This document shows, piece by piece, positions 11,940 through 22,080 of a DNA stretch of 64,000 nucleotides (the stretch's first letter is position 1; the number at the start of each line of letters is the position of its first letter). The DNA lies in NCBI RefSeq assembly GCF_001655615.1, contig NZ_CP011567.1, positions 1,373,001-1,437,000 on the forward strand, given 5' to 3'. A program made the position numbers and the translations under genes. The notes under the pieces were generated by a model that was given only the letters and a program-made list of their open reading frames with translations, did no database searches and was not told the origin of the DNA. This stretch comes from Pseudomonas sp. GR 6-02 (GTDB lineage Bacteria; Pseudomonadota; Gammaproteobacteria; Pseudomonadales; Pseudomonadaceae).

Positions 11940-12521
11940 TCAGTTTGAAGGTTTCGCCGCAGGCTGCCATAAAATCTCGGCAATCCCCTGGCGCTTGGCA
12001 ATCAACCGTGCCGCCACAAACAACAAATCCGACAACCGATTGATATACGCCAGGCCCACCCCGGCCAACGGTTCGATCGTATTCAATTGCTGACACCGGC
12101 GTTCGGCACTACGCGCCAGGCTGCGGCACACGTGGGCCTGGGCAATCAGCGCCGAACCGCCGGGCAGAATGAAATTCTCCAGCGGCCCCAGCTCTTCATT
12201 CCACACATCAATGGCCGCTTCCAGCCGTTCGATTTCTGCCGTGTTCAGTGCCTGATACACCGGCATCGCCAGTTCGCCACCGAGGTCGAACAACCGATGC
12301 TGGCAGGGCGCCAATACCTCGATCACTTCGCCAAGCCCGGGAAACTCGCCACTTTGCGCCGCCAACCCGGCCAACAGCACGCCCACCTGGCTGTTCAGCG
12401 TATCGACCTCGCCAATGGCCTCGATTCGCGGATGGTCCTTGGGCACCCGGCGGCCGTCACCAAGCCCGGTTTCGCCTTTGTCACCGGTGCGGGTGTAAAT
12501 CTTCGACAAACGAAAGCCCAT
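11940..12521 (-). CDS. pduO: Cob(I)alamin adenosyltransferase, PduO type
   Basis: The enzyme transfers the adenosyl group of ATP to cob(I)alamin to make coenzyme B12. The 193-aa product begins MGFRLSKIYTRTGDKGETGLG, with the TRTGDKGETGL ATP-binding motif of PduO enzymes. Later come EVDTLNSQ and the C-terminal RRCQQL and YINRLSDLLFVAARL motifs. The ATG at 12521 sits 2 nt after the stop of the histidine-kinase gene, so it is translated from the same message. The frame continues upstream through the kinase gene but that part is not its own. No other cobalamin gene is near. Confidence 0.93.
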   Translation of the reverse strand: MGFRLSKIYTRTGDKGETGLGDGRRVPKDHPRIEAIGEVDTLNSQVGVLLAGLAAQSGEFPGLGEVIEVLAPCQHRLFDLGGELAMPVYQALNTAEIERLEAAIDVWNEELGPLENFILPGGSALIAQAHVCRSLARSAERRCQQLNTIEPLAGVGLAYINRLSDLLFVAARLIAKRQGIAEILWQPAAKPSN

Positions 12522-12523
12522 GG

Positions 12524-14569
12524 TTACCTCGACAGCTGATTGAGTTCTTGAGAGTTCACCGCAGTGCCCGACAAAGGCAGGCGCAAGGTGAAGCAAGTGC
12601 CTTGGCCCGGCGTCGATTGCACTTCCATCTGGCCCTTGTGGTTGTTGGTGATGATGAAATACGAAACCGAGAGCCCAAGGCCGGTGCCCTGACCGATTTC
12701 CTTGGTGGTGAAGAACGGCTCGAACGTGCGTTTGCGCACGCTTTCGCTCATGCCGATGCCGTTGTCCTCGACCTGGATTTCCGCCCACGGCGGATTCAGT
12801 TTTGTGCGCAGAATGATCCGCCCCGGTTCGCGGTCGTCTGTACGCTGGTGAATGGCTTGCGCAGCGTTTTTCAGCAGGTTGAGCAGCACCTGTTCCAGTT
12901 CGTTGGCGGTGCCGGGTACCGGGCCCAGCGCCGGATCGAACTGGCGAATGATCGCCTGGCCCTTGAAGTCGAAGCCAATGGCCAGGTCGAAGTCGTTGCC
13001 GGCGATTTCCACCGCTTGATCGATCAGTGCCGGCAGGTCGCATGGTGCCATTTGCCGAGTGCTGCGGCGGCTGAAGCTGAGCATGTGGGTCACGATCTTC
13101 GCCGCCCGGGCGCCAGCCTGCTGAATGCCGTCGAGCAGCTGCGGTACTTCACGCGCTTTCAGGTACTTATTGACCGTTTCCAGTTCGATGCCCATTTGCT
13201 CGGCCTGTTCGAGGTTCTTCGGCAGGTCGGGGGACAGACGTCGACGAATGTTCTGCACGTTGTGCAGGATCGCGCCCAGCGGGTTGTTGATCTCATGGGC
13301 CATACCGGCGGCGAGGCCGCCGACCGAGAGCATTTTTTCCGACTGCACCATCATCTCTTCCAGGGACAGACGCTGGGTGATGTCGTCGATCCGGATGACC
13401 ACGCCACGTCCGGCACCGCCCATCAACGGGTAGAACGTCAGGGCGTAATGCCGGGGTTCGTCGTCCTTGGGCCAGGTAACGCGTTCGATCTTGGCCACCG
13501 TATGCTGCTCGACGGTTTGCTTGAGCTGCGGCAGGAACGGCTTGAGGGGTTTGAAGGCGAGAAAGATCGGCTGGTTCAAGGCTTCGTCCAGGCGCGTGCC
13601 GGACAGTGCGCTGGCCTCCTGATTCCACTGGGTCACGTAAAGCTGCTCGTCGAGGGCGATCAGTGCCGATGGCATGGAGTCGATGATGCTGTTGAGGTAG
13701 TTCTGGAAACCGGTAAGTTTTTTCTCGATCTTGCTCCGCACCTGAACTTCCAGTTCCAGCTTGCGGTTGGTGTGACGGGTTTCTTCGGCCAGCCCCTGGG
13801 CCTGGTCGTAAGCCGCCTGGGAATCGTCGCGGGCGCGTTTGAGCTGCTGCTCCCGGGCCTCGATGCGCGAGAGCATGGTGTTGAACGCTTCGGCGAGGCT
13901 GCCGATTTCGTCGTGGTTGCCGCGAGAGGCGCGCAGGGCGTAGTTCTCTTCCCGGGTGACTTGCCGGGACAGCTCTTCGAGCTGATGGATGGGGCGGGTA
14001 ATCAGGCGTTTGATCTGCCGGGCGATCACCAGCCACAACAGCACGCTGAAGATCAGAATCCCCAGGCTGGCGGTCAGGGTCCCGGTGTAGAACGCCATCG
14101 GCAATTCGCTGCTGGCCACCAGCAGCAAATGCCCGGGAGCGGTGCCGGGGCGGGGCAGGGTGATCACTTGATTGCTGCGAAACTCCGTGGCTTGCCAGGC
14201 TTCGAGGTGCTGGTAGTGCTCTGGCAGGCTCAGCATGTCGCCGTGTTGCAGCTGCGCCAGACGCGTACCCGTGCCGTCGTAAAGGGCTGCCGCACGCAGT
14301 GGTGAATAACTGTTGAGTTCGTTGAGCAGGCGTTCGGCGTTTTGCGGCGACTTCAGGGCGTCGGACACCAGGCTCGGGTTGGACACCAGTCGGCCGATGG
14401 TCTGCAGGGCCTGGGGGGCCATGCTTTCCTGGGAGATGTAATACGCGGCACTGATAAAGGTCAGGTTGGCGACCAGCAAAACGGTGGTCAACAGCACCAG
14501 CAGGGCGGCCAGCAGTTTCTGGCCGACCGGAAGGTTTTCAAGGCGCTGGCGCAATGGCATCAGGTTCAT
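12524..14569 (-). CDS. PAS-containing sensor histidine kinase, orphan
   Basis: This is a 681-aa membrane kinase. TM1 is at about 20-42, then a periplasmic sensor of about 125 residues, TM2 near 165-185, HAMP (RQIKRLITRPIHQLEEL), a coiled coil around 240-280, a PAS domain around 290-400, then HisKA with the H box GMAHEINNPLGAILHNVQNI and HATPase_c with DNGIGM and GTGLGLSVSY. No response regulator lies beside it. It is flanked by panE upstream (36 nt) and the adenosyltransferase downstream (2 nt). P. aeruginosa has a kinase gene in the same neighbourhood (PA4398, as I recall), linked to swarming and biofilm. The signal is unknown. Confidence 0.92.
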   Translation of the reverse strand: MNLMPLRQRLENLPVGQKLLAALLVLLTTVLLVANLTFISAAYYISQESMAPQALQTIGRLVSNPSLVSDALKSPQNAERLLNELNSYSPLRAAALYDGTGTRLAQLQHGDMLSLPEHYQHLEAWQATEFRSNQVITLPRPGTAPGHLLLVASSELPMAFYTGTLTASLGILIFSVLLWLVIARQIKRLITRPIHQLEELSRQVTREENYALRASRGNHDEIGSLAEAFNTMLSRIEAREQQLKRARDDSQAAYDQAQGLAEETRHTNRKLELEVQVRSKIEKKLTGFQNYLNSIIDSMPSALIALDEQLYVTQWNQEASALSGTRLDEALNQPIFLAFKPLKPFLPQLKQTVEQHTVAKIERVTWPKDDEPRHYALTFYPLMGGAGRGVVIRIDDITQRLSLEEMMVQSEKMLSVGGLAAGMAHEINNPLGAILHNVQNIRRRLSPDLPKNLEQAEQMGIELETVNKYLKAREVPQLLDGIQQAGARAAKIVTHMLSFSRRSTRQMAPCDLPALIDQAVEIAGNDFDLAIGFDFKGQAIIRQFDPALGPVPGTANELEQVLLNLLKNAAQAIHQRTDDREPGRIILRTKLNPPWAEIQVEDNGIGMSESVRKRTFEPFFTTKEIGQGTGLGLSVSYFIITNNHKGQMEVQSTPGQGTCFTLRLPLSGTAVNSQELNQLSR

Positions 14570-14605
14570 CGCTGAAAAGGAACAAGTGGCCAGCGTAGCC
14601 GCTGC

Positions 14606-16149
<1,544 letters not shown>

Positions 16150-16285
16150 CCTTTCAAGCGGGAACCTCTCGGCGATTTCGACGTCCGAGGCCCAAGCAAC
16201 GGCAGAAACGATCGGGCCTTATGGGGTCGGTCTTTCTGCCGCTCATTTTTTGCGTGCCGGGTAGCCGGAAATCAGGAGAAAGAAG

Positions 16286-17128
16286 ATGGATTTGAATGCT
16301 GAAGTGGACAACCTCGTCAAGGCGTCTCAAGCCTGGATTCCGATGATCATGGAATACGGCAGCCGCGTGTTGCTGGCGGTGATCACCCTGGCCGTTGGCT
16401 GGTGGCTGATCAACAAAGTCACGCAAAAACTGGGCGGCCTGCTGGCGTTGCGCAACGCCGACCTGGCGCTGCAAGGCTTCATCAGCAGCCTGGCGAACAT
16501 CATCCTCAAGGTTCTGCTGATCGTCAGCGTGGCGTCGATGATCGGTGTGGAAACCACCTCCTTCGTCGCGGCTATCGGTGCGGCCGGCCTGGCCATCGGT
16601 CTGGCCCTGCAGGGCAGCCTGGCGAATTTCGCCGGCGGCGTGTTGATTCTGTTGTTCCGTCCGTTCCGTATCGGTGACTGGATCGAAGCCCAAGGTGTTG
16701 CCGGTACTGTCGACAGCATCCAGATCTTCCACACTGTTCTGCGCACAGGCGATAACAAAACCATCATCGTGCCTAACGGTAATCTGTCGAACGGCATCAT
16801 CACCAACACCAACCGTCAGCCGACCCGCAAAGTAGTATTTGATGTGGGGGTGGACTACGAGGCGGACTTGCAGAAGGCCCGTGAAGTGTTGCTGGACCTG
16901 GCCAAGGATCCGCGAGTGTTGACTGAGCCGGCACCGGAAGCGGTGATTTCCACACTGGGCGACAGTTCGATCACTGTTTCTCTACGGGTGTGGGTGAAGA
17001 CTGCCGACTACTGGAATGTGATGTTCATGTTTAACGAACAATCGCGCGATCGCTTGAAGACTGCCGGCATCGATATTCCATTTCCGCAGCGGGTTATTCG
17101 CGTGGTGCAGGAATCGGCGGCGGTGTAA
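16286..17128 (+). CDS. mscS: Small-conductance mechanosensitive channel, MscS family
   Basis: The channel opens under membrane tension to release solutes during osmotic downshock. The 280-aa protein is close to the length of E. coli MscS (286). It has three N-terminal TM helices (about 25-45, 65-85 and 92-130). The pore helix TM3 is AAIGAAGLAIGLALQGSLAN, followed by FRIGDWIEAQG and the beta domain with VPNGNLSNGIITNTNR. AGGAG lies before the ATG. It ends in a bidirectional terminator shared with the convergent porin gene. Confidence 0.95.
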   Translation: MDLNAEVDNLVKASQAWIPMIMEYGSRVLLAVITLAVGWWLINKVTQKLGGLLALRNADLALQGFISSLANIILKVLLIVSVASMIGVETTSFVAAIGAAGLAIGLALQGSLANFAGGVLILLFRPFRIGDWIEAQGVAGTVDSIQIFHTVLRTGDNKTIIVPNGNLSNGIITNTNRQPTRKVVFDVGVDYEADLQKAREVLLDLAKDPRVLTEPAPEAVISTLGDSSITVSLRVWVKTADYWNVMFMFNEQSRDRLKTAGIDIPFPQRVIRVVQESAAV

Positions 17129-17211
17129 GGAACAGTCAATCAACTGATGTCTGACCTTTTGGTCAAACATTTTGCAAGCCCCGATCCTTTAAACACAATG
17201 CTGTAGCCAAT

Positions 17212-17244
17212 AAAAAAGGCCCATCCGAAGATGGGCCTTTTTTT
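17212..17244. terminator. Bidirectional intrinsic terminator, mscS/oprE
   Basis: AAGGCCCATC, a CGAA loop, then GATGGGCCTT, flanked by A6 on the left and T7 on the right. It works for both the rightward mscS and the leftward porin gene. Confidence 0.9.
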
Positions 17245-17270
17245 GATTACCGCGAACTAACTTTCTGCAA

Positions 17271-18599
17271 TTACAGAATGTTGAGCGGGTAGTCGGTGAT
17301 CAGGCGGAACTCAGAGATATCGCCTTCGCCTTCGTCTGCGTTGGCGGTGTGCCATGCTTGACGGATGCGGAACGACAGATCTTTAGCTGGGCCGGATTGA
17401 ATTACGTATTTAACTTCCACGTTGGTTTCGTGGTGTTTACCGTCTGCACCGTACAGGCCAGCGTAAGGGCTGCCTGCTGGAGTGTTGGTGCCGTCAATGT
17501 CCCAACCTTTCACGTAACGGGTCATGAAGCTCAGACCAGGGATGCCGTATTCGGCCATTTTCAGGTCGTAACGGGCCTGTACCGATTTCTCGCCAGGGGC
17601 GTTGAAGTCAGAGTACTGGATGGAGTTGGCGAGGAAGATCGAGTCGCCACCACGGTTGTTTTTACCCACGCCGATATAGTCGAACGGAGTGTCGCCATTC
17701 ACTTTCTGGAAGCCCAGGGTGATGGTGTGTGCCTTCAGGAACGAGAAAGCAGCAGCGAGGGAGTAGGCGGTGTTATTGATTTCGCCTGCTTTAGCGCTAC
17801 CAGTGTCCCTGGTGTTGTAGATGTTACCGTCGAAGTTGATCGACTGATCGCCACCCAATGCGAGGGTGTAGTTCGCGTTGGCGTAGTACTGGTTCCAGAT
17901 GTCTTCGAGCTTGGCACCGTAGAGCGACACGCTCAGGTCTGGGGTAATGCCGTACTTGCCACCGAAGTAGTCGATGGAGTTGGCTTTCACGCCAGCGTAG
18001 GTTGCCCACAGGTCGCCATCACGGGCATTTCGGTCCTGACTGGTCGCCGAGTAGAAGTGACCGGCTTCGAGGTCAAGGTCTTTGACTTCGCTGCTCTGCA
18101 GTTGGATACCGCTGGCAGTTTGGTGAAGGATGCGGGAGCCGCCAACAGCGAACACCGGAGAAGTGCTTGGCTGCATGTCGCCGATTTTCAGCTCGGTCTT
18201 GGAGATGCGGAACTTGGCGGCAGCGCCGGCTTTGCCCTGGTTGTTTTCGACTTCGCCATCATTGCCCACGGGCATGTTGCCGGTACCCGAATACTTGTCG
18301 GAACCGTCCAGCTTAATGGCCAGTTGGCCCCATGCTTCAACGCCAACACCGATCAGACCTTGGGTGTAGCCCGAGCTGTACATGCCCTGGATGCCCTGGG
18401 TCCAGTCTTTGTCATCGACGGCGCCGTCTTTCTTGTTACGGTTGTAGTAGTAGTTGCGAACCAGCAAGTCGAGCTTGCTATCTTCAACAAAACCTTTGGC
18501 GTCAGCCTGGTCACTTACGAAAGGTGCGGCCGTAGCCAATTGAGTACTGGCTGCTGCTGCAACTGCCAGTGCGATCATGCTCCACTTCATCACGCGCAT
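17271..18599 (-). CDS. oprE: OprD-family outer-membrane porin, OprE-like
   Basis: The 442-aa protein begins with a signal peptide (MRVMKWSMIALAVAAAASTQ...) cleaved near ATA-APFVSDQ. Substrate-specific porin features follow: DLLVRNYYYNRN, a LDLEAGHFYSATSQDRN segment, and the C-terminal strand FRLITDYPLNIL. Phrases such as GGDSIFLANSIQYSDFN and GPAKDLSFRIRQAWH match my memory of P. aeruginosa OprE rather than OprD itself. An 18-stranded barrel for small anionic or amino-acid-like solutes is expected. AGGAG lies 9 nt before the ATG at 18599. OprE is reported as anaerobically induced; no Anr box is obvious here. Confidence 0.88.
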   Translation of the reverse strand: MRVMKWSMIALAVAAAASTQLATAAPFVSDQADAKGFVEDSKLDLLVRNYYYNRNKKDGAVDDKDWTQGIQGMYSSGYTQGLIGVGVEAWGQLAIKLDGSDKYSGTGNMPVGNDGEVENNQGKAGAAAKFRISKTELKIGDMQPSTSPVFAVGGSRILHQTASGIQLQSSEVKDLDLEAGHFYSATSQDRNARDGDLWATYAGVKANSIDYFGGKYGITPDLSVSLYGAKLEDIWNQYYANANYTLALGGDQSINFDGNIYNTRDTGSAKAGEINNTAYSLAAAFSFLKAHTITLGFQKVNGDTPFDYIGVGKNNRGGDSIFLANSIQYSDFNAPGEKSVQARYDLKMAEYGIPGLSFMTRYVKGWDIDGTNTPAGSPYAGLYGADGKHHETNVEVKYVIQSGPAKDLSFRIRQAWHTANADEGEGDISEFRLITDYPLNIL

Positions 18600-19496
18600 C
18601 GTGATTTGCTCCTTTGGTTTTTAGAAGAGTACTGCCGTCCCACCTGTTTTATTATCTGGGCGGCTCTTTCTTTTTGTGTCGGCGCAAACTTATATCACGC
18701 CGACCCTATTGGCGATACTTGCACATCTAACCTTTCAGCTTCTTTACGACCCTGTCGCAAATGGCTGGGTAGATGTCGCAAATTCACAGTCCCGACGCAA
18801 TCGGACTGACAACTTCAGCGCTGTTTTCCAGGGCTTGAGCATCGGTAAAAAAGAGTCCCTGGTCCTGCACTTGAATCTCCATCGGGCAACCCTGCCACTG
18901 TTTTTATTGGCCTTAAGGCTTCCACTTCCAGCGGAGCACTTATAGACGATACGGGGGTGAATGCAACAAGCGTGCACAAACCAGAATTCTGTTGCTGTTT
19001 TTTTCTGAAAGCCTGCCTGTTGCTGTAAAAACCTCATAAAACCGGGGGGTTCAAGCTCGTTTTTCTTAGGCTTGACGCCATGCTTTGCATCGTGGTTACC
19101 ACATTGGAGCTGCGAGGTGACAACCAAAAACGTTACCGGTTCACCCCGTCAGTGAGTAATTGGCGGATGCTGACGCACTGAGCGTAGACGCGTTGTGCGG
19201 TTTTGGTGCAAAAAATTTTATTTCCTGTACTGAATTCACACATGGTGGCGTTGCCGTGGGTTCGAACAGTGCGTTGTTTATGGGCTGTTTCGGCGTTTTT
19301 TCCGTGATGGCCGGTTCCGTCATGGTGCGTCCCGAATCAAAATGGCGCATCTCGGCGCGCCCGCAGGGCGGTGCTGGCGGCAGTTCGTCGTGAAGCGCAT
19401 GGCATTCGCAGGTATGCTGCCGTCCTGTCGCTTGGTGCGCCGTCTTTCGGTGGGGGCGCTAAGCTGAAAAAGGATGACCAGAGGGGAGTGTGCGCT
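18600..19496. other. 897-bp intergenic region, oprE-HIT
   Basis: It holds the oprE leader and promoter (leftward) and the HIT-gene promoter (rightward). It is AT-richer than the genes around it. Several short frames exist on both strands (for example 18744-19127 on minus and 19160-19393 on plus) but none has convincing composition, a Shine-Dalgarno or family similarity. I see no tRNA, repeat doublet or insertion sequence in it. Confidence 0.5.
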
Positions 19497-19922
19497 GTGT
19501 TCGCTTTAGATCCACGACTTCAACAAGACACGTTGCCAATCGGCGATTTCCCGCTCTGCCGGTTACTGCTGTCCAATGATTCGAATTACCCCTGGTTCAT
19601 CCTCGTGCCACGCCGCGAGGATATCAGTGAAATATTTCAGCTGGATGGCGCAGATCAACAGCAGCTGTGGCGGGAAACGACTGAGCTGGCGGAAATCCTC
19701 AAGGACTCTTTCGACGCGGACAAGTTGAACGTCGCGGCCCTGGGTAACGTCGTCAATCAGTTGCATATGCATGTGATTGTGCGCAAGCGTGAGGACGCCG
19801 CCTGGCCAGCTCCGATCTGGGGCAAACAGGAGGCCAAGCCATACAGTCCAGAGCAGATCGCGACGATTCGCGAGCGACTGCGTCTGGTGTTGACCGACGA
19901 TTTCAAGTTTCTGGAGGGCTGA
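19497..19922 (+). CDS. HIT-domain protein with QLHMH variant motif
   Basis: This is a 141-aa histidine-triad fold protein. The start is GTG 19497 with GGGGAG 8 nt upstream; the frame is open to 19371 but that part is not conserved. Core: NYPWFILVPRR, then the triad VVNQLHMHVIVRKR. The usual HxHxH is QLHMH here, so the first histidine of the triad is glutamine, a variant I associate with this Pseudomonas group. A nucleotide phosphoramidase or pyrophosphohydrolase activity is expected of the fold but the change could alter it. It is followed 3 nt later by slyX. Confidence 0.88.
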   Translation: MFALDPRLQQDTLPIGDFPLCRLLLSNDSNYPWFILVPRREDISEIFQLDGADQQQLWRETTELAEILKDSFDADKLNVAALGNVVNQLHMHVIVRKREDAAWPAPIWGKQEAKPYSPEQIATIRERLRLVLTDDFKFLEG

Positions 19923-19925
19923 ATC

Positions 19926-20135
19926 ATGAGCCTGGGCGAACGCGTTACCGATCTGGAAAGCCGACTGGCATTTCAGGATGACACCATCCAGGCATTGAAT
20001 GATGTGCTGGTGGCGCAGCAGCGGATGGTCGAGCGTCTGCAATTGCAAATGTCGGCGTTGCTCAAGCGGCAGGAGGAAATGGCCGGCCAGTTTGCGACGC
20101 TTGAAGAAGAAGAGGCACCACCGCCTCATTACTAA
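19926..20135 (+). CDS. slyX: SlyX-family protein
   Basis: A 69-aa coiled-coil protein: [20 protein letters not shown] and later [10 protein letters not shown], matching SlyX. Its function is unknown. Nearly all of it is predicted coiled coil, ending PPPHY, the usual SlyX C-terminus. The start lies 3 nt after the HIT stop (TGA ATC ATG), so the pair is an operon, closed by the hairpin at 20148-20186. Confidence 0.92.
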   Translation: MSLGERVTDLESRLAFQDDTIQALNDVLVAQQRMVERLQLQMSALLKRQEEMAGQFATLEEEEAPPPHY

Positions 20136-20147
20136 GAAACAGGCAAT

Positions 20148-20186
20148 AAAAAACCGCGAACAGCCAAGCTGTTCGCGGTTTTTTTT
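20148..20186. terminator. Bidirectional intrinsic terminator after slyX
   Basis: AACCGCGAACAGC and GCTGTTCGCGGTT form a 13-bp stem with a short loop, with A6 before and T8 after. It serves slyX and the convergent cold-shock membrane gene. Confidence 0.92.
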
Positions 20187-20195
20187 AGCCTTGAA

Positions 20196-20798
20196 TCAGC
20201 TGCGCGGCAGTGCGGCGATCACATCTTCGGCTTGCAGGCCTTTGTCACGATTCATGACGGAGAACTCCACGCGCTGACCTTCCACCAGAACGCGGTGGCC
20301 TTCACCGCGAATCGCCCGGAAATGCACGAAAATATCATCGCCGGAGTCGCGGGAAATAAAGCCGAAGCCTTTGGAGGTGTTGAACCATTTGACGGTGCCA
20401 GTATCGCGGTTGCTCATGTCATAGCTTGGCGCGGCGGCGGCTGGTGAAGATTTGTAGAAGCTGATGGCCAGGTGCAGGAATACGGCGATCAGGGCAGCGA
20501 CCAGGCTGAACAGAACGGCAGGTTGACCGGCGATGACAGGCATCGGAGCGATCAGCGTCAGGGTTTGCAGTACGACAGCCAGAACCAGCAAAGCGCTGAC
20601 CAGGTTTTGCAATTGATGACGCGGGCCTTTGTTCCAGTAAGGGATAACAGGCGCGAGGGTGAGGTTGAGCAGGCCGAAAAAGGCCAGGTAAAGCGCATCG
20701 GGTTGTTGCAGGTAAGGTACCGCTTCGGATCGCAGGCTAGGGATGAAGGACAGCAGCAGGGCTGCTGCGCCCATTAGCAGGTGGACGATTTTCAACAT
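20196..20798 (-). CDS. Membrane-anchored cold-shock-domain protein
   Basis: The 200-aa protein joins four predicted TM helices (about 5-20, 36-53, 65-85 and 90-112) to a complete C-terminal cold-shock domain (about 130-198). The domain carries both RNP motifs, KGFGFI and DIFVHF, in [15 protein letters not shown]. The nucleic-acid-binding half should lie in the cytoplasm. Soluble CspA proteins are about 70 aa, so the membrane part is an addition. An internal ATG (MSNRDTG, near 20417) could make a soluble CSD, but I see no Shine-Dalgarno before it. It is transcribed alone. Its role is unknown; binding RNA at the membrane is inference. Confidence 0.88.
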   Translation of the reverse strand: MLKIVHLLMGAAALLLSFIPSLRSEAVPYLQQPDALYLAFFGLLNLTLAPVIPYWNKGPRHQLQNLVSALLVLAVVLQTLTLIAPMPVIAGQPAVLFSLVAALIAVFLHLAISFYKSSPAAAAPSYDMSNRDTGTVKWFNTSKGFGFISRDSGDDIFVHFRAIRGEGHRVLVEGQRVEFSVMNRDKGLQAEDVIAALPRS

Positions 20799-21217
20799 TT
20801 TGATTAACTCACGTTAAGACGGATCACAAGGAAGAGCTGATAGAGCACGGTTCGCTTCAGAACAATAAGAGGCGTTGGGCACGTACCTGATATCAGCCTA
20901 TGCGCAGCCCCCGGAAAATAGGTGGTAGCGACACACTGCCTATTTAACAGCAAAGCCTGCGGCTACTCAAATCAGGCGGTCCGGCGGTGTTTCCATTGGC
21001 ATGGCGCGCGGATGACGATGCCGAGTGTTATTCGTGCGTTGTGTTTCTCGGATCTTTCGCCTTTTCGTTGAGCGATGTTGCGTCAGTTTTCGTAGGAAAT
21101 CGTCCGGCCTAGGACGAGCTCCATGATCGCCCCTCCATTGTTGGCTTATCCTACGTTGATGGTCATAAAGTCATCTGGATATACCGTTGCGCCTGCGCTT
21201 TTATAAGGAAACGGAAT
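20799..21217. other. 419-bp divergent intergenic region
   Basis: It separates the cold-shock membrane gene (left) from the ribbon-helix-helix gene (right). It contains a 7-bp inverted repeat AAATAGG/CCTATTT at 20916-20945 and a perfect TCGTCC-N6-GGACGA palindrome at 21100-21117 that could be an operator. AAGGAAACGG near 21206-21215 is a Shine-Dalgarno for the small ORF at 21218. No gene is evident. Confidence 0.45.
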
Positions 21218-21316
21218 ATGGCCCTTACAAGCAGCAAGGATGACAAAGGAGTGTCAACGGTATGGTTCATGAAGAAAGACAAGACGAGAGGAGGATCGGT
21301 CCACTCAAGGATATAA
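21218..21316 (+). CDS. Possible 32-codon upstream ORF
   Basis: ATG GCC CTT begins 8 nt after an AAGGAAACGG Shine-Dalgarno and runs 32 codons to TAA at 21314-21316. It overlaps the first 55 nt of the ribbon-helix-helix gene in another frame. The peptide (MALTSSKDDKGVSTVW...) has no recognisable family. It may be a leader peptide controlling the downstream start, or simply chance. Low confidence. Confidence 0.3.
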   Translation: MALTSSKDDKGVSTVWFMKKDKTRGGSVHSRI

Positions 21317-21600
21317 GGATTGATTCACTTGTCAGCGAATTCGATATGGGGCTGGCCCAGCCCTTATCCCGGTCGGTGCGTTTGAATGGCTTTGCGACCT
21401 GTTTGCGGCTTGAGCAGGTCTATTGGGATATTTTGGGCAACATGGCCAAGGTCAATTGCTGCTCGGTCAGTGCGCTGTTGTCTCAGGTGGATCGCGAGGT
21501 GCACTTGCGCCATGGCGGGGTGAAAAATTTCACCGGGCTGGTGCGGGTTGTCTGCGTCGTGCACAGCCTGAAGGAGGGCAGTTGCCCCGTCATGGCTTAG
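21262..21600 (+). CDS. Ribbon-helix-helix domain protein (RHH_4)
   Basis: A 112-aa protein whose C-terminal 75 residues match the RHH_4 family: SRSVRLNGFATCLRLEQVYWD, then LLSQVDREVHLRHGG and NFTGLVRVVCVVHSL. This fold is a dimeric DNA binder; RHH_4 proteins are poorly characterised. The N-terminal 35 residues are charged and probably disordered. Start ATG 21262 has GGAG 10 nt upstream. A short ORF (21218-21316) overlaps its beginning. There is no toxin gene next to it, so I do not call it an antitoxin. It could regulate itself through the TCGTCC palindrome upstream, but this is inference. Confidence 0.8.
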   Translation: MVHEERQDERRIGPLKDIRIDSLVSEFDMGLAQPLSRSVRLNGFATCLRLEQVYWDILGNMAKVNCCSVSALLSQVDREVHLRHGGVKNFTGLVRVVCVVHSLKEGSCPVMA

Positions 21601-21736
21601 CGAGAGCGGCTGAATGAGTCGAGTGTCGGTCTGTGCAGTCTTACGGCTGCACAGGCTGCATTTAATGGATATAATCCCGCTCTTTGCCGCGAAGCCCTGC
21701 ATGCGCGGTAGCAATCTGATCGCCGAGACAACCCCC

Positions 21737-21958
21737 ATGCCGATGTACGATTACCAATGTGCTTCCTGTGGTCATCAGTTGGAAGCCATTCAAAAGATCA
21801 GCGCAGCACCGCTGGTCGACTGCCCTGCCTGCCAGGCGCCAGAGCTTAAAAAGATGCTGTCCATGCCCGGTTTCCGCCTCAGTGGCACCGGCTGGTACGA
21901 AACCGACTTCAAGACCGGTTCCAAGAAAAATCTGGCCGGTGGCGACAAAGCTGACTAG
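21737..21958 (+). CDS. FmdB-type zinc-ribbon protein
   Basis: A 73-aa protein, [12 protein letters not shown]..., with two CxxC knuckles (C8/C11 and C29/C32) for one zinc. It matches the FmdB/CxxC_CXXC_SSSS family, whose function is unknown. The family usually reads MPxYxYxCxxCG at its start, which fixes ATG 21737 rather than the upstream ATG at 21614. It lies 122 nt before aspS and is the usual neighbour of aspS in Pseudomonas, so the two are probably co-transcribed. Confidence 0.9.
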   Translation: MPMYDYQCASCGHQLEAIQKISAAPLVDCPACQAPELKKMLSMPGFRLSGTGWYETDFKTGSKKNLAGGDKAD

Positions 21959-22080
21959 GGTCTAGCGCCCGGGCTGAACGACACGCGCGAGCTCTTGCAT
22001 CATCTGGCACCTTATTCAAGTGCGGTGGTGCGGCAAGACCTCCACCCGAATTTCGAATTACGAGAAGTGAAACCACTACC

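Noticed and set aside
18744..19127. 127-aa minus-strand ORF between oprE and the HIT gene
   Set aside because: Amino-acid use is unlike a real protein, no Shine-Dalgarno is seen and no family is recognised.
20196..20417. Separate soluble cold-shock protein from an internal ATG
   Set aside because: There is no Shine-Dalgarno before the internal ATG, so I keep a single membrane-tethered product, though this is not excluded.
21262..21600. Antitoxin of a toxin-antitoxin pair
   Set aside because: The RHH fold is shared with antitoxins, but no toxin-like gene lies next to it; the neighbour is the FmdB zinc-ribbon gene.
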